From NCBI GenBank assembly GCA_000696115.1, contig JJOH01000004.1:186001-250000 (forward strand): 64,000 bases of DNA, given 5' to 3'. The DNA comes from Streptomyces olindensis (GTDB taxonomy: Bacteria > Actinomycetota > Actinomycetes > Streptomycetales > Streptomycetaceae). Positions 21,546 to 28,600 of this stretch are shown here, piece by piece. The notes under the pieces were generated by a model that saw only the letters and a list, made by a program, of their open reading frames with translations, had not been told where the DNA came from and ran no database searches. Made by a program: the position numbers and the translations under genes. Each line of letters starts with the position of its first letter. Positions within the stretch are counted from its first letter, which is position 1.

Positions 21546-22181
21546 TCAGCCGTTCTGGGACGCCGGGTCGACTATGCGGACCCCGAAGTGGGCGCTGAGT
21601 GCGGTGCAGGCGCGGCAGGGGGTGGCGAAGCTGCCGTGGAGGGGGTCGCCGTCCTCGCGGATGCGTCGGGCGGTGAGTTTGGCCTGCTTGAGGGCTTTGC
21701 GGGCTTCGCCGTTGGTCATGGGTTTGCGGGCGGCGCGTTTGCTGCGGGCGGCGTCGGCGGCGGCGATGTGGCGGGAGATGAGGATGGTCTCGGCGCAGCG
21801 GCCGGTGAAGCGGTCGCGTTGGGCGCTGGTGAGGGTGTCGAGGAAGTCCTGGACGAGGGGGTGCAGGGCGGGGGGTGTGTCGCCGCGGGCGGCGGTGCCG
21901 GTGAGGGTGGCGCCGCGGACGGAGAGGGCGGCGGCGACGGTGGGGAGGATGCCGTCGCGGCGGTGGTGGAGGACGGGGGCGGGGGCGGCTTCGGTGGTGC
22001 TCCAGCCGATGCGGGGGTCGCCGGCTCGGGGGTCGCCGGCTCGGGGGTCGGCGGTTCGTGGGCTGCCGGTTGGTTGGCTGCCGGTTCGGGGGTCGGCGGC
22101 TCGTGGGTCGCCGTTGCGGGGGTCGCCGTTTCGTGGGTCGGCGGACCTGCCGGTGTGTGGTCCCGTCTGTGTCGCGTTCAT
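21546..22181 (-). CDS. YwqJ-like deaminase (putative toxin domain)
   Basis: 211 residues. C-terminal half has the zinc-deaminase pair: RCAE with Cys129-Ala-Glu131 and PCRAC with Cys189 and Cys192, in the arrangement of YwqJ-type deaminases, a family known from polymorphic toxins. Residues 15-58 are a tandem DPR(A/N)G-type repeat, Pro/Arg/Gly-rich and disordered. No secretion signal. GGAGGGG precedes the ATG. Divergent from the WHH/SUKH-1 gene; SUKH-3 gene downstream on the same strand. Target (nucleotide or nucleic acid base) unknown. Confidence 0.8.
   Translation of the reverse strand: MNATQTGPHTGRSADPRNGDPRNGDPRAADPRTGSQPTGSPRTADPRAGDPRAGDPRIGWSTTEAAPAPVLHHRRDGILPTVAAALSVRGATLTGTAARGDTPPALHPLVQDFLDTLTSAQRDRFTGRCAETILISRHIAAADAARSKRAARKPMTNGEARKALKQAKLTARRIREDGDPLHGSFATPCRACTALSAHFGVRIVDPASQNG
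22013..22145. repeat. Tandem 15-bp repeat inside the deaminase gene
   Basis: About nine degenerate copies of a 15-bp unit of the form GGGGGTCGCCGGCTC, encoding the five-residue DPRAG/DPRNG repeats. The unit length is a multiple of three, so copy-number change would keep the frame. Confidence 0.85.
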
Positions 22182-22445
22182 GATCGTCTTCCCCTCCGTG
22201 CATCCCCCGGGAGGTCACAGACTGCCAAATGCCGTGGCTGGTGCGGAAGCTGGGGCGGGGCGACACGCCCGTACCGGGGCGTGCCGTCACGGTGGGGTGA
22301 CGGCTGGTCACGGAAGCGGAGGGGGCGGTTGCCGTGCCGGTGACCGGTGTCGTCGTACCGCATAGGCTGTCGGCACCGCGGGCGATGCGGTGATCCGTTC
22401 GGAGATCGATGCAGTGAACCGGAGGGTGATCCGCGGGGTCGGGGC

Positions 22446-22485
22446 GTGCAGTGAGGTGCAGTGATGTGCGCCGAGGTGCAGTGAA
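22446..22485. repeat. Four tandem 10-bp repeats
   Basis: GTGCAGTGAG, GTGCAGTGAT, GTGCGCCGAG and GTGCAGTGAA follow head to tail. One helical turn per unit places identical bases on one face of the DNA, as in operator arrays bound cooperatively. Related single copies ATGCGGTGAT (22385) and ATGCAGTGAA (22409) lie just upstream. Confidence 0.85.
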
Positions 22486-22510
22486 GTCGAGAAAGAAGAC
22501 GTGACAGTCG

Positions 22511-22552
22511 ATACGGGCCGTAGTGCGCCAAAGGTGGTGAATACGGGTCGTA
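22511..22552. promoter_or_regulatory. Paired palindromes 30 bp apart before the WHH/SUKH-1 gene
   Basis: ATACGGGCCGTA (22511-22522, with perfect TACGG-G-CCGTA) and ATACGGGTCGTA (22541-22552). Spacing of exactly 30 bp, about three turns. They lie 26-67 bp upstream of the start codon and so may overlap the promoter or leader. Confidence 0.7.
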
Positions 22553-22577
22553 CAGAGTGCCGCAGGGGGCAACCGCC

Positions 22578-23582
22578 ATGACGACAGGTCGGCTCGGGCA
22601 GCAAGCCGCGCCGCCGAACGCGGCCTACGCCGGGCAGGTCGTGCATTTCCCGGACCCGGTCCGGGCGGCCCGTCACCCGAGAGGGGTACGGGTCGACGAG
22701 CGTGGTTACCCCGATTTCTCGCCCTACGCGCGCGCGGCCGCGGAGATCGCGGAGCCCCCGGAGGGTTTCGGTGTCGACGAGTTGCGGCTGACGGACTACG
22801 TGTCGGCGAACACGGCGCTGTCGGCGTCCGGGCACGAGCTGTGGGACACGGTGCCGGCGGTGGCGACGCCGCACGGCTGGACGTGGCACCACGTGGTGGG
22901 CACGCGGCGGCTGGAGCTGGTCCCGGTCGAGGTGAAGGCGCTGCTGCGGCACCACGGGGGCGTGGCGACGTCCGGTGTCGACCAGACCAAGCGGGGCACG
23001 CGGCCGTTGCAGGAGACGCGTCCGGCGCACTTCGGGCTGCCGAAGTCGGGTGTGGCGGTGACCGAGTCGCAGGTGCAGGGCGTCGAGGAGGACCTCGGCT
23101 ACCGGCTGCCGGGTGCGTACCGGTCGTTCCTGAAGGCGGCGGGCGGCTGCGCGCCGGTGGGTGCCGCGCTGGACGCGGAGCTGGGGCTGCTGGTGGACCA
23201 GCCGTTCTTCACGGTGCGCGACGAGGCCGCGGTCAATGACCTGGTGTACGTCAACAAGTGTCTGCGTGACCATCTGACCAAGGACTACCTGGGGATCTCC
23301 TTCGTGCAGGGCGGGTTGCTGGCCGTGAAGGTGAAGGGCGACCGGGTCGGTTCGGTGTGGTTCTGCTCGTACGACGACGCGCGGGACGTGGACCCGTCGT
23401 TGCCGCCGGCGGAGCGGGTGGAGCGGTTGCTGCTGCCGTGCGGGGACGACTTCGACGTCTTCCTGTCCCGTCTGGCCGGTGATCCGCCGGAGTTGGAGAC
23501 GGTGGCGAACCTGATGGTGGACGGCGGGTTCGCGCGTGTGGTGCCGGTGGGTGCGGTGTCGTCCTCGGCCGTGGGGGAGTGA
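22578..23582 (+). CDS. WHH-type nuclease domain fused to SUKH-1 (SMI1/KNR4) domain
   Basis: 334 residues. The N-terminal part (about 40-130) has GYPDFSPYA, then PHGWTWHHVVGTRRLELVP with Trp103-His104-His105 and RHHGG at 124-128, matching the WHH subgroup of HNH/Endo VII toxins. The C-terminal part (about 160-300) is a SUKH-1 domain: VTESQVQGVEEDLGYRLPGA, YRSFLKAAGG and a later YLGISFVQGG core. Toxin and immunity domains thus sit in one chain. Start ATG 22578 has AGGGGG 8 nt upstream; a GTG at 22557 is possible. No export signal. Overlaps or abuts the next gene. Confidence 0.82.
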   Translation: MTTGRLGQQAAPPNAAYAGQVVHFPDPVRAARHPRGVRVDERGYPDFSPYARAAAEIAEPPEGFGVDELRLTDYVSANTALSASGHELWDTVPAVATPHGWTWHHVVGTRRLELVPVEVKALLRHHGGVATSGVDQTKRGTRPLQETRPAHFGLPKSGVAVTESQVQGVEEDLGYRLPGAYRSFLKAAGGCAPVGAALDAELGLLVDQPFFTVRDEAAVNDLVYVNKCLRDHLTKDYLGISFVQGGLLAVKVKGDRVGSVWFCSYDDARDVDPSLPPAERVERLLLPCGDDFDVFLSRLAGDPPELETVANLMVDGGFARVVPVGAVSSSAVGE

Positions 23583-23590
23583 CTTCAGCG

Positions 23591-26500
23591 ATGGTGACCT
23601 TCGCGCAGGCGCAGGAGCGCGCCGAAGAGTGGATCAACGGGGACGTGCCGTCGTACCAGCATCGTGAGGTGCGGGTGCGGGAGTTCGACCTGGGGTTCGT
23701 GGTGTGGGCCGAGGACCGGGCGGACGGGCCGAGTTCGGACGGGGGCGCGCAGCGGCTGGTGATCGCGCGGGACAGCGGCGAGGCGACGCTGTGGCCCGGG
23801 CTGCCGGTGGGTGAGGTGATCCGCCGGTACGAGGAGCAGTACGGCCGTCCGGACGCGGTGGAGGAGCCGGCACCGGCGGCGCCTGCCGCGCGGGTGGATC
23901 TGAACCAGACGTCGTTCCTGCTGACTCCGCCGGAGTGGTTGCAGGACGCGGCCGACAAGCTGGGGATTCCGGATCGGCGGGGGGCCGGGGCGACCTCCGG
24001 TGGGGCTGGGGGCGTGGCTTCCGGCGGGACCGGGGGTGGGGCTTCGGGGGCTGCTGCGGGGGCGGTTTCGGATGCTGCTTCGGGGGCGGTGGCTGGTGAT
24101 TCCGGTGCCGGTGCTGTCTCGACGGGGGCTGCGGGTGCTTCTTCCGGGGCTGGTTCCGCCTCGACGGGGGGTGCCGCTGTCTCGGCCGGTGATGCGGCTG
24201 CTTCCGCGCAGGGGGCGGCCGTCGCGCCGGGGAGTGGTGCGTCGTGGCCGGCTGCCGGGGGGAGCGACGAAGGGGCCGAGCCGGGGGCTTCCGACCGTGG
24301 GGCTTCGGGAGCGCCGGCCGCACCGGCCGCGCCTGCCGGGGCGACGCCCTGGGCCGGTACGGACACCAACGCCGATGGCGGGGACGACCGTTCCGTGCCG
24401 CTGCCCGCGACGGTCTTCGCGCCGCCGCTGAGCGAGGTCGGCGACGACGCGCCGCCGTCGGCGACGGCTGATGCCAAGACGGCCCTGATGTCGGGCGGCA
24501 GTCAGTTGCCGCCGACTGCGGTCACGCCGGCGGTGGACCAGCCGAGCGCGCCCGCTCCCGCTGCCGGGCCTGCCGGCCCGGGGTACGGCTATCCGCCGGG
24601 GGCGCCGCAGGGCAGCACGCTTCCGCCCGGGCCGGGTGGGCAGCCGTACGGGTATCCGCAGGGCCACCAGGGGAGTACGCCTCCCCCTGCTCCGGCTGCT
24701 CCGCCTGCTCCGGCGTCGTACGGGTATCCGCAGGGCGCCGGCGGGGCTGCTGGGGCTCCCGCGGGTCCCGCAGCCGGTTCTGCTGGTTCCGCCGGTGGGG
24801 CGCAGTCGCCGGGTGGGCCGGGTACGGCCGGGCGGCCGCTCGCTCCGAACGCCGGGGACATCGCCGACGCCGCGACCAGCAAGGCGACTCCGCCGCCGGG
24901 GCGTGGCCGGGGGGCGGGTGCGACCACGCCGCCTCCGCCGGGTGCGCCGGGTGCCCCCGGTGCGTCGGGTGCGCCGGGTGCCGCTGGGGCGCCGGGTGCG
25001 CAGCCGGGGGCGACGCCTCCGCCGTCGGGGCCCGGGGCACCGGGTACTCCGGCGGGCGGTTACGTGCCTACGCAGCTCGTGTCGGCGCTTGGCCCCGAGG
25101 GGCCCGGCGGACCGGGCGGTCCGGGCGGTCCGGGCGTCGCTCCTGGTCACGAAGGTCCGGGCGGTCCGGGGAGCCATGGGGGTCCCTCGGGGGTCGGGGC
25201 CGCGCAGGGGCAGGGTGCGCCGCTGCCTCCGCAGCAGCCGCCGGGTTCGCAGGGTGCGCCGCAGCCCCCGGGCGCCCCGCATCCGCCTGGTGTCCCCGGT
25301 GGGACGCCTCCGGGCGGTGTTCACCATGCCGCCACGATGCTCGCCGACCCCGGTCGGATGGGCCCGGGAGCGCCCCAGCCTCCGCAGCCCCCGGGCCCTC
25401 CGGGTGCGCCGAACCCGCCTGGCCCGCCTGGTCCTCCTGGTGCGCCGCAGCCTCCGGGTGCCCCGGGTGCCCCGGGTGCGCCCGGTGGTCCGGGTCCCGT
25501 GCACCACGCGGAGACCATGTTGGCCGCGCCCCCGCCGGGCGGCCCCGGCGTACCTCCGCCGCCGCAGGCGCCGGGCGCACCGCCCGCCGCTCCGGGTGCT
25601 CCGGGCGCCCATGGCGCGCCCGGAGCACCCGGCGCACCGCCGATGCCTCCCGGTGCGATGCCGCCTGGCGCGGTGCCGGGTGGGATGCCTCCGGGCGCGG
25701 TGCCGCCCGGTGCGATGCCGCCCCCCGGTCAGCCCGGCCCCGGCCGGCCGCCGGCGTACGGCTATCCGCAGCAGCCCACCGGGCAGCCGACCGTCGGTCC
25801 CGGCTACCAGGCCGTGCTGCGCTACCGCGCGCAGGACGGTTCCGAGCAGCAGCTGATCCGGCGTTCGGCGCCGGGCACGCCGCACCCGGAGTGGCAGATC
25901 TTCCACGAGCTGCGCGCCATGAACGTGCCCCCGGACCAGGTGCTGGAGCTGCACACCGAGCTGGAGTCGTGCGAGCTGCCGGGCGCCTACTGCGCGCGGA
26001 TGATCCGGGAGCAGTGGCCGCAGGCGCGCATCACGTCGATCGCGCCGTACGGCACGGACCACGCGAGCCGGCAGCAGGGCATGCAGCAACTGCTGGCCCA
26101 CCAGGGCGAGTTGCACCAGGTAGCGGACGGCCCGGCGCGTCCGGCCCCGGTGCGTGCCCCGCTGCCGCCGGTGCAGGTGGCGCCGCCGATCCCGCCGGAG
26201 GGCATCGCGCAGGAGCTGGCGGCGGCGTTCGGGCCGGGGGTGTTCCGGTTCGAGCAGGCCGCCGTGTCCCGGCAGGGTGTGCCGCCGGTCGTGGCGCACA
26301 CGCTGGTCGCGGCCGGCCTGCCGATGGACATGGGGCCGTTCTTCTGGGCGCAGGCGCAGCCGGGGCGGCCCGTGCCGACGCTGGCGGAGCTGGCGGCCGA
26401 GCGCGGTGTGCAGCCGGCTCCGGACGCGGGTTCCTACCTGGTGATGGGCAGCGACTTCGGCAAGGCGATCTGCGTGCAGTACGGCACGGCGAACATCGTC

Positions 26501-26758
26501 GCCGTGCCGGTGGAGGCGGGGCCGGGCGGGGCGCCCGTGCCGCCGCAGTTCGTGAACACCGGGCTGCCGGAGTTCGCGCGCTGCCTGGCGCTGCTCGGCC
26601 GGATGTGGCGGCTCAGGTTCGGGCTGAACCAGGAGCAGGCGGGCCGCTGGACCGTCGACTTCCAGGCCCAGTTGGCCGCGCTCGACCCGGCGGCGCTGGG
26701 ATCGCCGGAGAGCTGGTGGTCGGTGCTGCTGGAGCAGATGTGGGACGGGTTGCTGTGA
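23591..26758 (+). CDS. Giant fusion: immunity-like domain, Gly/Pro/Ala linker, deaminase domain, SUKH-4 domain
   Basis: 1055 residues. Residues 1-85 (TFAQAQERAEEWINGDVPSY, VIARDSGEATLWPGLPVGEV) resemble YrhB/Imm35-type immunity domains. About 110-730 is low complexity with GPGGPG/PGAPG runs, four YGYP copies and two HHAxTMLA motifs at 578 and 638. About 735-820 is a deaminase-like domain: H788-T-E790 followed by Cys794, PG and Cys801. About 855-1055 is a SUKH-4-like domain. Start could be GTG 23579, overlapping the previous stop; ATG 23591 is preferred. A strong terminator follows. Confidence 0.8.
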   Translation: MVTFAQAQERAEEWINGDVPSYQHREVRVREFDLGFVVWAEDRADGPSSDGGAQRLVIARDSGEATLWPGLPVGEVIRRYEEQYGRPDAVEEPAPAAPAARVDLNQTSFLLTPPEWLQDAADKLGIPDRRGAGATSGGAGGVASGGTGGGASGAAAGAVSDAASGAVAGDSGAGAVSTGAAGASSGAGSASTGGAAVSAGDAAASAQGAAVAPGSGASWPAAGGSDEGAEPGASDRGASGAPAAPAAPAGATPWAGTDTNADGGDDRSVPLPATVFAPPLSEVGDDAPPSATADAKTALMSGGSQLPPTAVTPAVDQPSAPAPAAGPAGPGYGYPPGAPQGSTLPPGPGGQPYGYPQGHQGSTPPPAPAAPPAPASYGYPQGAGGAAGAPAGPAAGSAGSAGGAQSPGGPGTAGRPLAPNAGDIADAATSKATPPPGRGRGAGATTPPPPGAPGAPGASGAPGAAGAPGAQPGATPPPSGPGAPGTPAGGYVPTQLVSALGPEGPGGPGGPGGPGVAPGHEGPGGPGSHGGPSGVGAAQGQGAPLPPQQPPGSQGAPQPPGAPHPPGVPGGTPPGGVHHAATMLADPGRMGPGAPQPPQPPGPPGAPNPPGPPGPPGAPQPPGAPGAPGAPGGPGPVHHAETMLAAPPPGGPGVPPPPQAPGAPPAAPGAPGAHGAPGAPGAPPMPPGAMPPGAVPGGMPPGAVPPGAMPPPGQPGPGRPPAYGYPQQPTGQPTVGPGYQAVLRYRAQDGSEQQLIRRSAPGTPHPEWQIFHELRAMNVPPDQVLELHTELESCELPGAYCARMIREQWPQARITSIAPYGTDHASRQQGMQQLLAHQGELHQVADGPARPAPVRAPLPPVQVAPPIPPEGIAQELAAAFGPGVFRFEQAAVSRQGVPPVVAHTLVAAGLPMDMGPFFWAQAQPGRPVPTLAELAAERGVQPAPDAGSYLVMGSDFGKAICVQYGTANIVAVPVEAGPGGAPVPPQFVNTGLPEFARCLALLGRMWRLRFGLNQEQAGRWTVDFQAQLAALDPAALGSPESWWSVLLEQMWDGLL

Positions 26759-26794
26759 GGCTGTGACGCGTCGCCGCTGACGTGACGTGCTGTG

Positions 26795-26839
26795 AGAGCC
26801 GGTGCCCGGTCGTTCGTACGACCGGGCACCGGCTCTTTT
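26795..26839 (+). terminator. Rho-independent terminator of the SUKH/deaminase operon
   Basis: Perfect 18-bp stem (26795-26812 with 26819-26836), loop TTCGTA, then TTTT. One of the strongest terminators in the window; it closes the plus-strand half of the cluster. Confidence 0.93.
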
Positions 26840-26846
26840 CGCGCCC

Positions 26847-26891
26847 GTACGACTTCGTGCCGTACGACTTCATGCCGTACGAAGTCGTGCC
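26847..26891. repeat. Three 15-bp repeats, the third partly inverted
   Basis: GTACGACTTCGTGCC (26847) and GTACGACTTCATGCC (26862) are direct repeats; GTACGAAGTCGTGCC (26877) follows in register but its core ACGAAGTCGT is the reverse complement of ACGACTTCGT in the first copy. Located about 100-140 bp upstream of the AhpD-like gene, plausible as an operator. Confidence 0.8.
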
Positions 26892-26986
26892 CGTCGAAAA
26901 AACTTCGCGCCGGGCTGTCACACCTGCCGCCGCCGCTCCGTCAGTGCAGTGACAGCGACGCACCACCGACACAGGAGGCAGAGATC

Positions 26987-27448
26987 ATGCAGGCACGGAT
27001 GAAGAACCCGGCGTTCGTCCTTCCCGGCGCGATGAAGGGCATCGGCACCCTGTTCCAGGCGATCGGGGAGGGCGGCCTGGCGCAGGACGTGGCGGAGATC
27101 GTGGGGCTGCGCGCCAGCCAGATCAACGGCTGCGGCGCCTGTGTGCACGGGCACGTCGAGAACCTCCGCAAGGCCGGCGCGAGTGAGGAGCGCATCGCTG
27201 CCGTCGCCGCCTGGCGGCACGCCCCGTTCTTCTCGGACGCCGAGCGCGCCGCGCTGAAGCTGACGGAGGCGATGACGCGGCTCTCCGACCTCTCGGGCGA
27301 GTCGGTCCCGGACGCGCTGTGGGACGAGGTGGCCGACCACTTCGACGAGAAGGAACTCTCCGCGCTGATCCTCACCGTCGCGGTCACCAACCTGTTCAAC
27401 CGCATCAACACCACCATCCAGGAGCCCGCCGGCACCACATGGGGCTGA
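26987..27448 (+). CDS. AhpD-like carboxymuconolactone decarboxylase-family protein
   Basis: 153 residues, all helical. Contains INGCGACVHGHVENLRKAG: a CxxC pair (Cys44, Cys47 region) followed by His, the redox centre of AhpD-type alkylhydroperoxidases. AGGAGG sits 8 nt before the ATG. Probably a peroxidase or thiol-redox protein in the cytoplasm. Stands alone between a terminator and a coiled-coil gene, with a repeat array upstream that may control it. Confidence 0.88.
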   Translation: MQARMKNPAFVLPGAMKGIGTLFQAIGEGGLAQDVAEIVGLRASQINGCGACVHGHVENLRKAGASEERIAAVAAWRHAPFFSDAERAALKLTEAMTRLSDLSGESVPDALWDEVADHFDEKELSALILTVAVTNLFNRINTTIQEPAGTTWG

Positions 27449-27591
27449 TGGCCGTACGGCCCGGTCGTGGGCCCCTGCCCCCGGTGCGGAGTGTCGCGTT
27501 ATGAACACTTCCGTCTGATCCACCAAGATGTGCGCGAAATCATCCCATTTCTTGCGCGGTGTCGCGTCGGTGTGGTGGAGAGGGGTCCAGG

Positions 27592-28476
27592 ATGAGCAGC
27601 GCATCGGTGTCGCCGCACGGCTTCGTGGCCGTGCGGGGGCGCGGCTACCGTCCCGAGCAGGTCGACGCGTACGCCGAGGCCCTCTCCGCGGAACGCGACG
27701 CGGCCTGGGAGCGGGCCGCCCGGCTGACGGTTCTCGCCCGGCAGATGGGCGAGGAACTGGGGCGGCTGCGGGAGGCCGCGGCCCGACTGGCCCCGCAGAC
27801 CTACGAGTCGCTCGGAGAACGGGCCCACAGGCTCTTCGAACTCGGTCGGGACGAGGCCGCGGCCGTACGGGAGGGAGCGCGACGCGAAGCGCGGGAACTC
27901 GTCGATGGAGCGCGGGAGTCCGCGGCCGGCGTGCGTGAGTCCGCACAGGCGTACGCCGATGCCGTACGCGCCGACGCCGACGAACGCGCCCGGCAGCGGC
28001 TGCTCGCCGCGCGCGCCGAGGCCGACGAGATCCGGGGCTCGGCCCGGAGTGAGGCCGAGGAGCGGCGGGGTGAGGCGCTGGCCGCACTGCGGGAGGTGCG
28101 GCAGCGCACGTCCGGGATGCTGGCCGAGGAGGCCAAGGAACGCGACGAGCGGTGGGCCGAGGTGGAAAGGGAGGAGGCCGACCGCGCGGCGGCGATCGAC
28201 GCGGACCGCGCGGAGGCCGTCGCGCTCGCCGAGGCCGCGCTGTCCGAGGCCGAGCAGGCCTTCGCCGACGCCGAGGAGTCCGCCCGGAGTTTGGAGGAGG
28301 AGGCTTCCGCACGGGCGGCGGAGTTGGCGGACCGGGCCCGGGGGCGGGTGGAGGCCGTCGAGAAGGAGACGGAACGGGTGCTCCGCGAGCACGCGGAACG
28401 CGCGGACGACGTACGGGACCACATCGACCGCGTCCACACCAGTCTGACGGCGTGGGCGGGGCAGACCACGGAGTGA
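27592..28476 (+). CDS. DivIVA-like coiled-coil protein
   Basis: 294 residues. The N-terminus (GFVAVRGRGYRPEQVDAYAEAL) resembles the lipid-binding/DivIVA start module, followed by an almost unbroken Ala/Glu/Arg heptad coiled coil from about residue 40 to the end. Streptomyces proteins of this type are often annotated as cellulose-binding or filament proteins. Likely a cytoskeletal or polarisome-associated scaffold; the exact role cannot be read from the sequence. GGAGAGG precedes the ATG. Confidence 0.78.
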   Translation: MSSASVSPHGFVAVRGRGYRPEQVDAYAEALSAERDAAWERAARLTVLARQMGEELGRLREAAARLAPQTYESLGERAHRLFELGRDEAAAVREGARREARELVDGARESAAGVRESAQAYADAVRADADERARQRLLAARAEADEIRGSARSEAEERRGEALAALREVRQRTSGMLAEEAKERDERWAEVEREEADRAAAIDADRAEAVALAEAALSEAEQAFADAEESARSLEEEASARAAELADRARGRVEAVEKETERVLREHAERADDVRDHIDRVHTSLTAWAGQTTE

Positions 28477-28600
28477 CGGGCCGGGCGTGGCTGTGGCCGC
28501 TTGCCCGGCCCCCGGGCAGGTGAGGGCATGCCCGACCTCGTGCGCCACCGGGCGGTACGGCCGGCCGTACCGCCGCCGTACCGCCGCCGTGCCGTCCGTG

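Larger units (their letters stand above)
22182..22577. promoter_or_regulatory. Divergent control region of the deaminase/SUKH cluster
   Basis: About 395 bp with no gene. It holds a tandem 10-bp repeat array (22446-22485), two isolated copies of the same element (22385-22394, 22409-22418) and two TACGG-type palindromes (22511-22522, 22541-22552). It must contain promoters for both divergent transcripts. No regulator gene is adjacent. Confidence 0.6.

Noticed and set aside
24931-25740. Collagen-like protein or assembly artefact in the Gly/Pro-rich linker
   Set aside because: The frame continues unbroken into well-conserved deaminase and SUKH-4 domains and third-position GC stays typical, so it is a genuine linker.
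23585-26299. 904-residue minus-strand frame opposite the giant SUKH-4 fusion
   Set aside because: Arg/Pro-rich shadow produced by the GC-rich repeats of the sense gene; no ribosome site or family motif.
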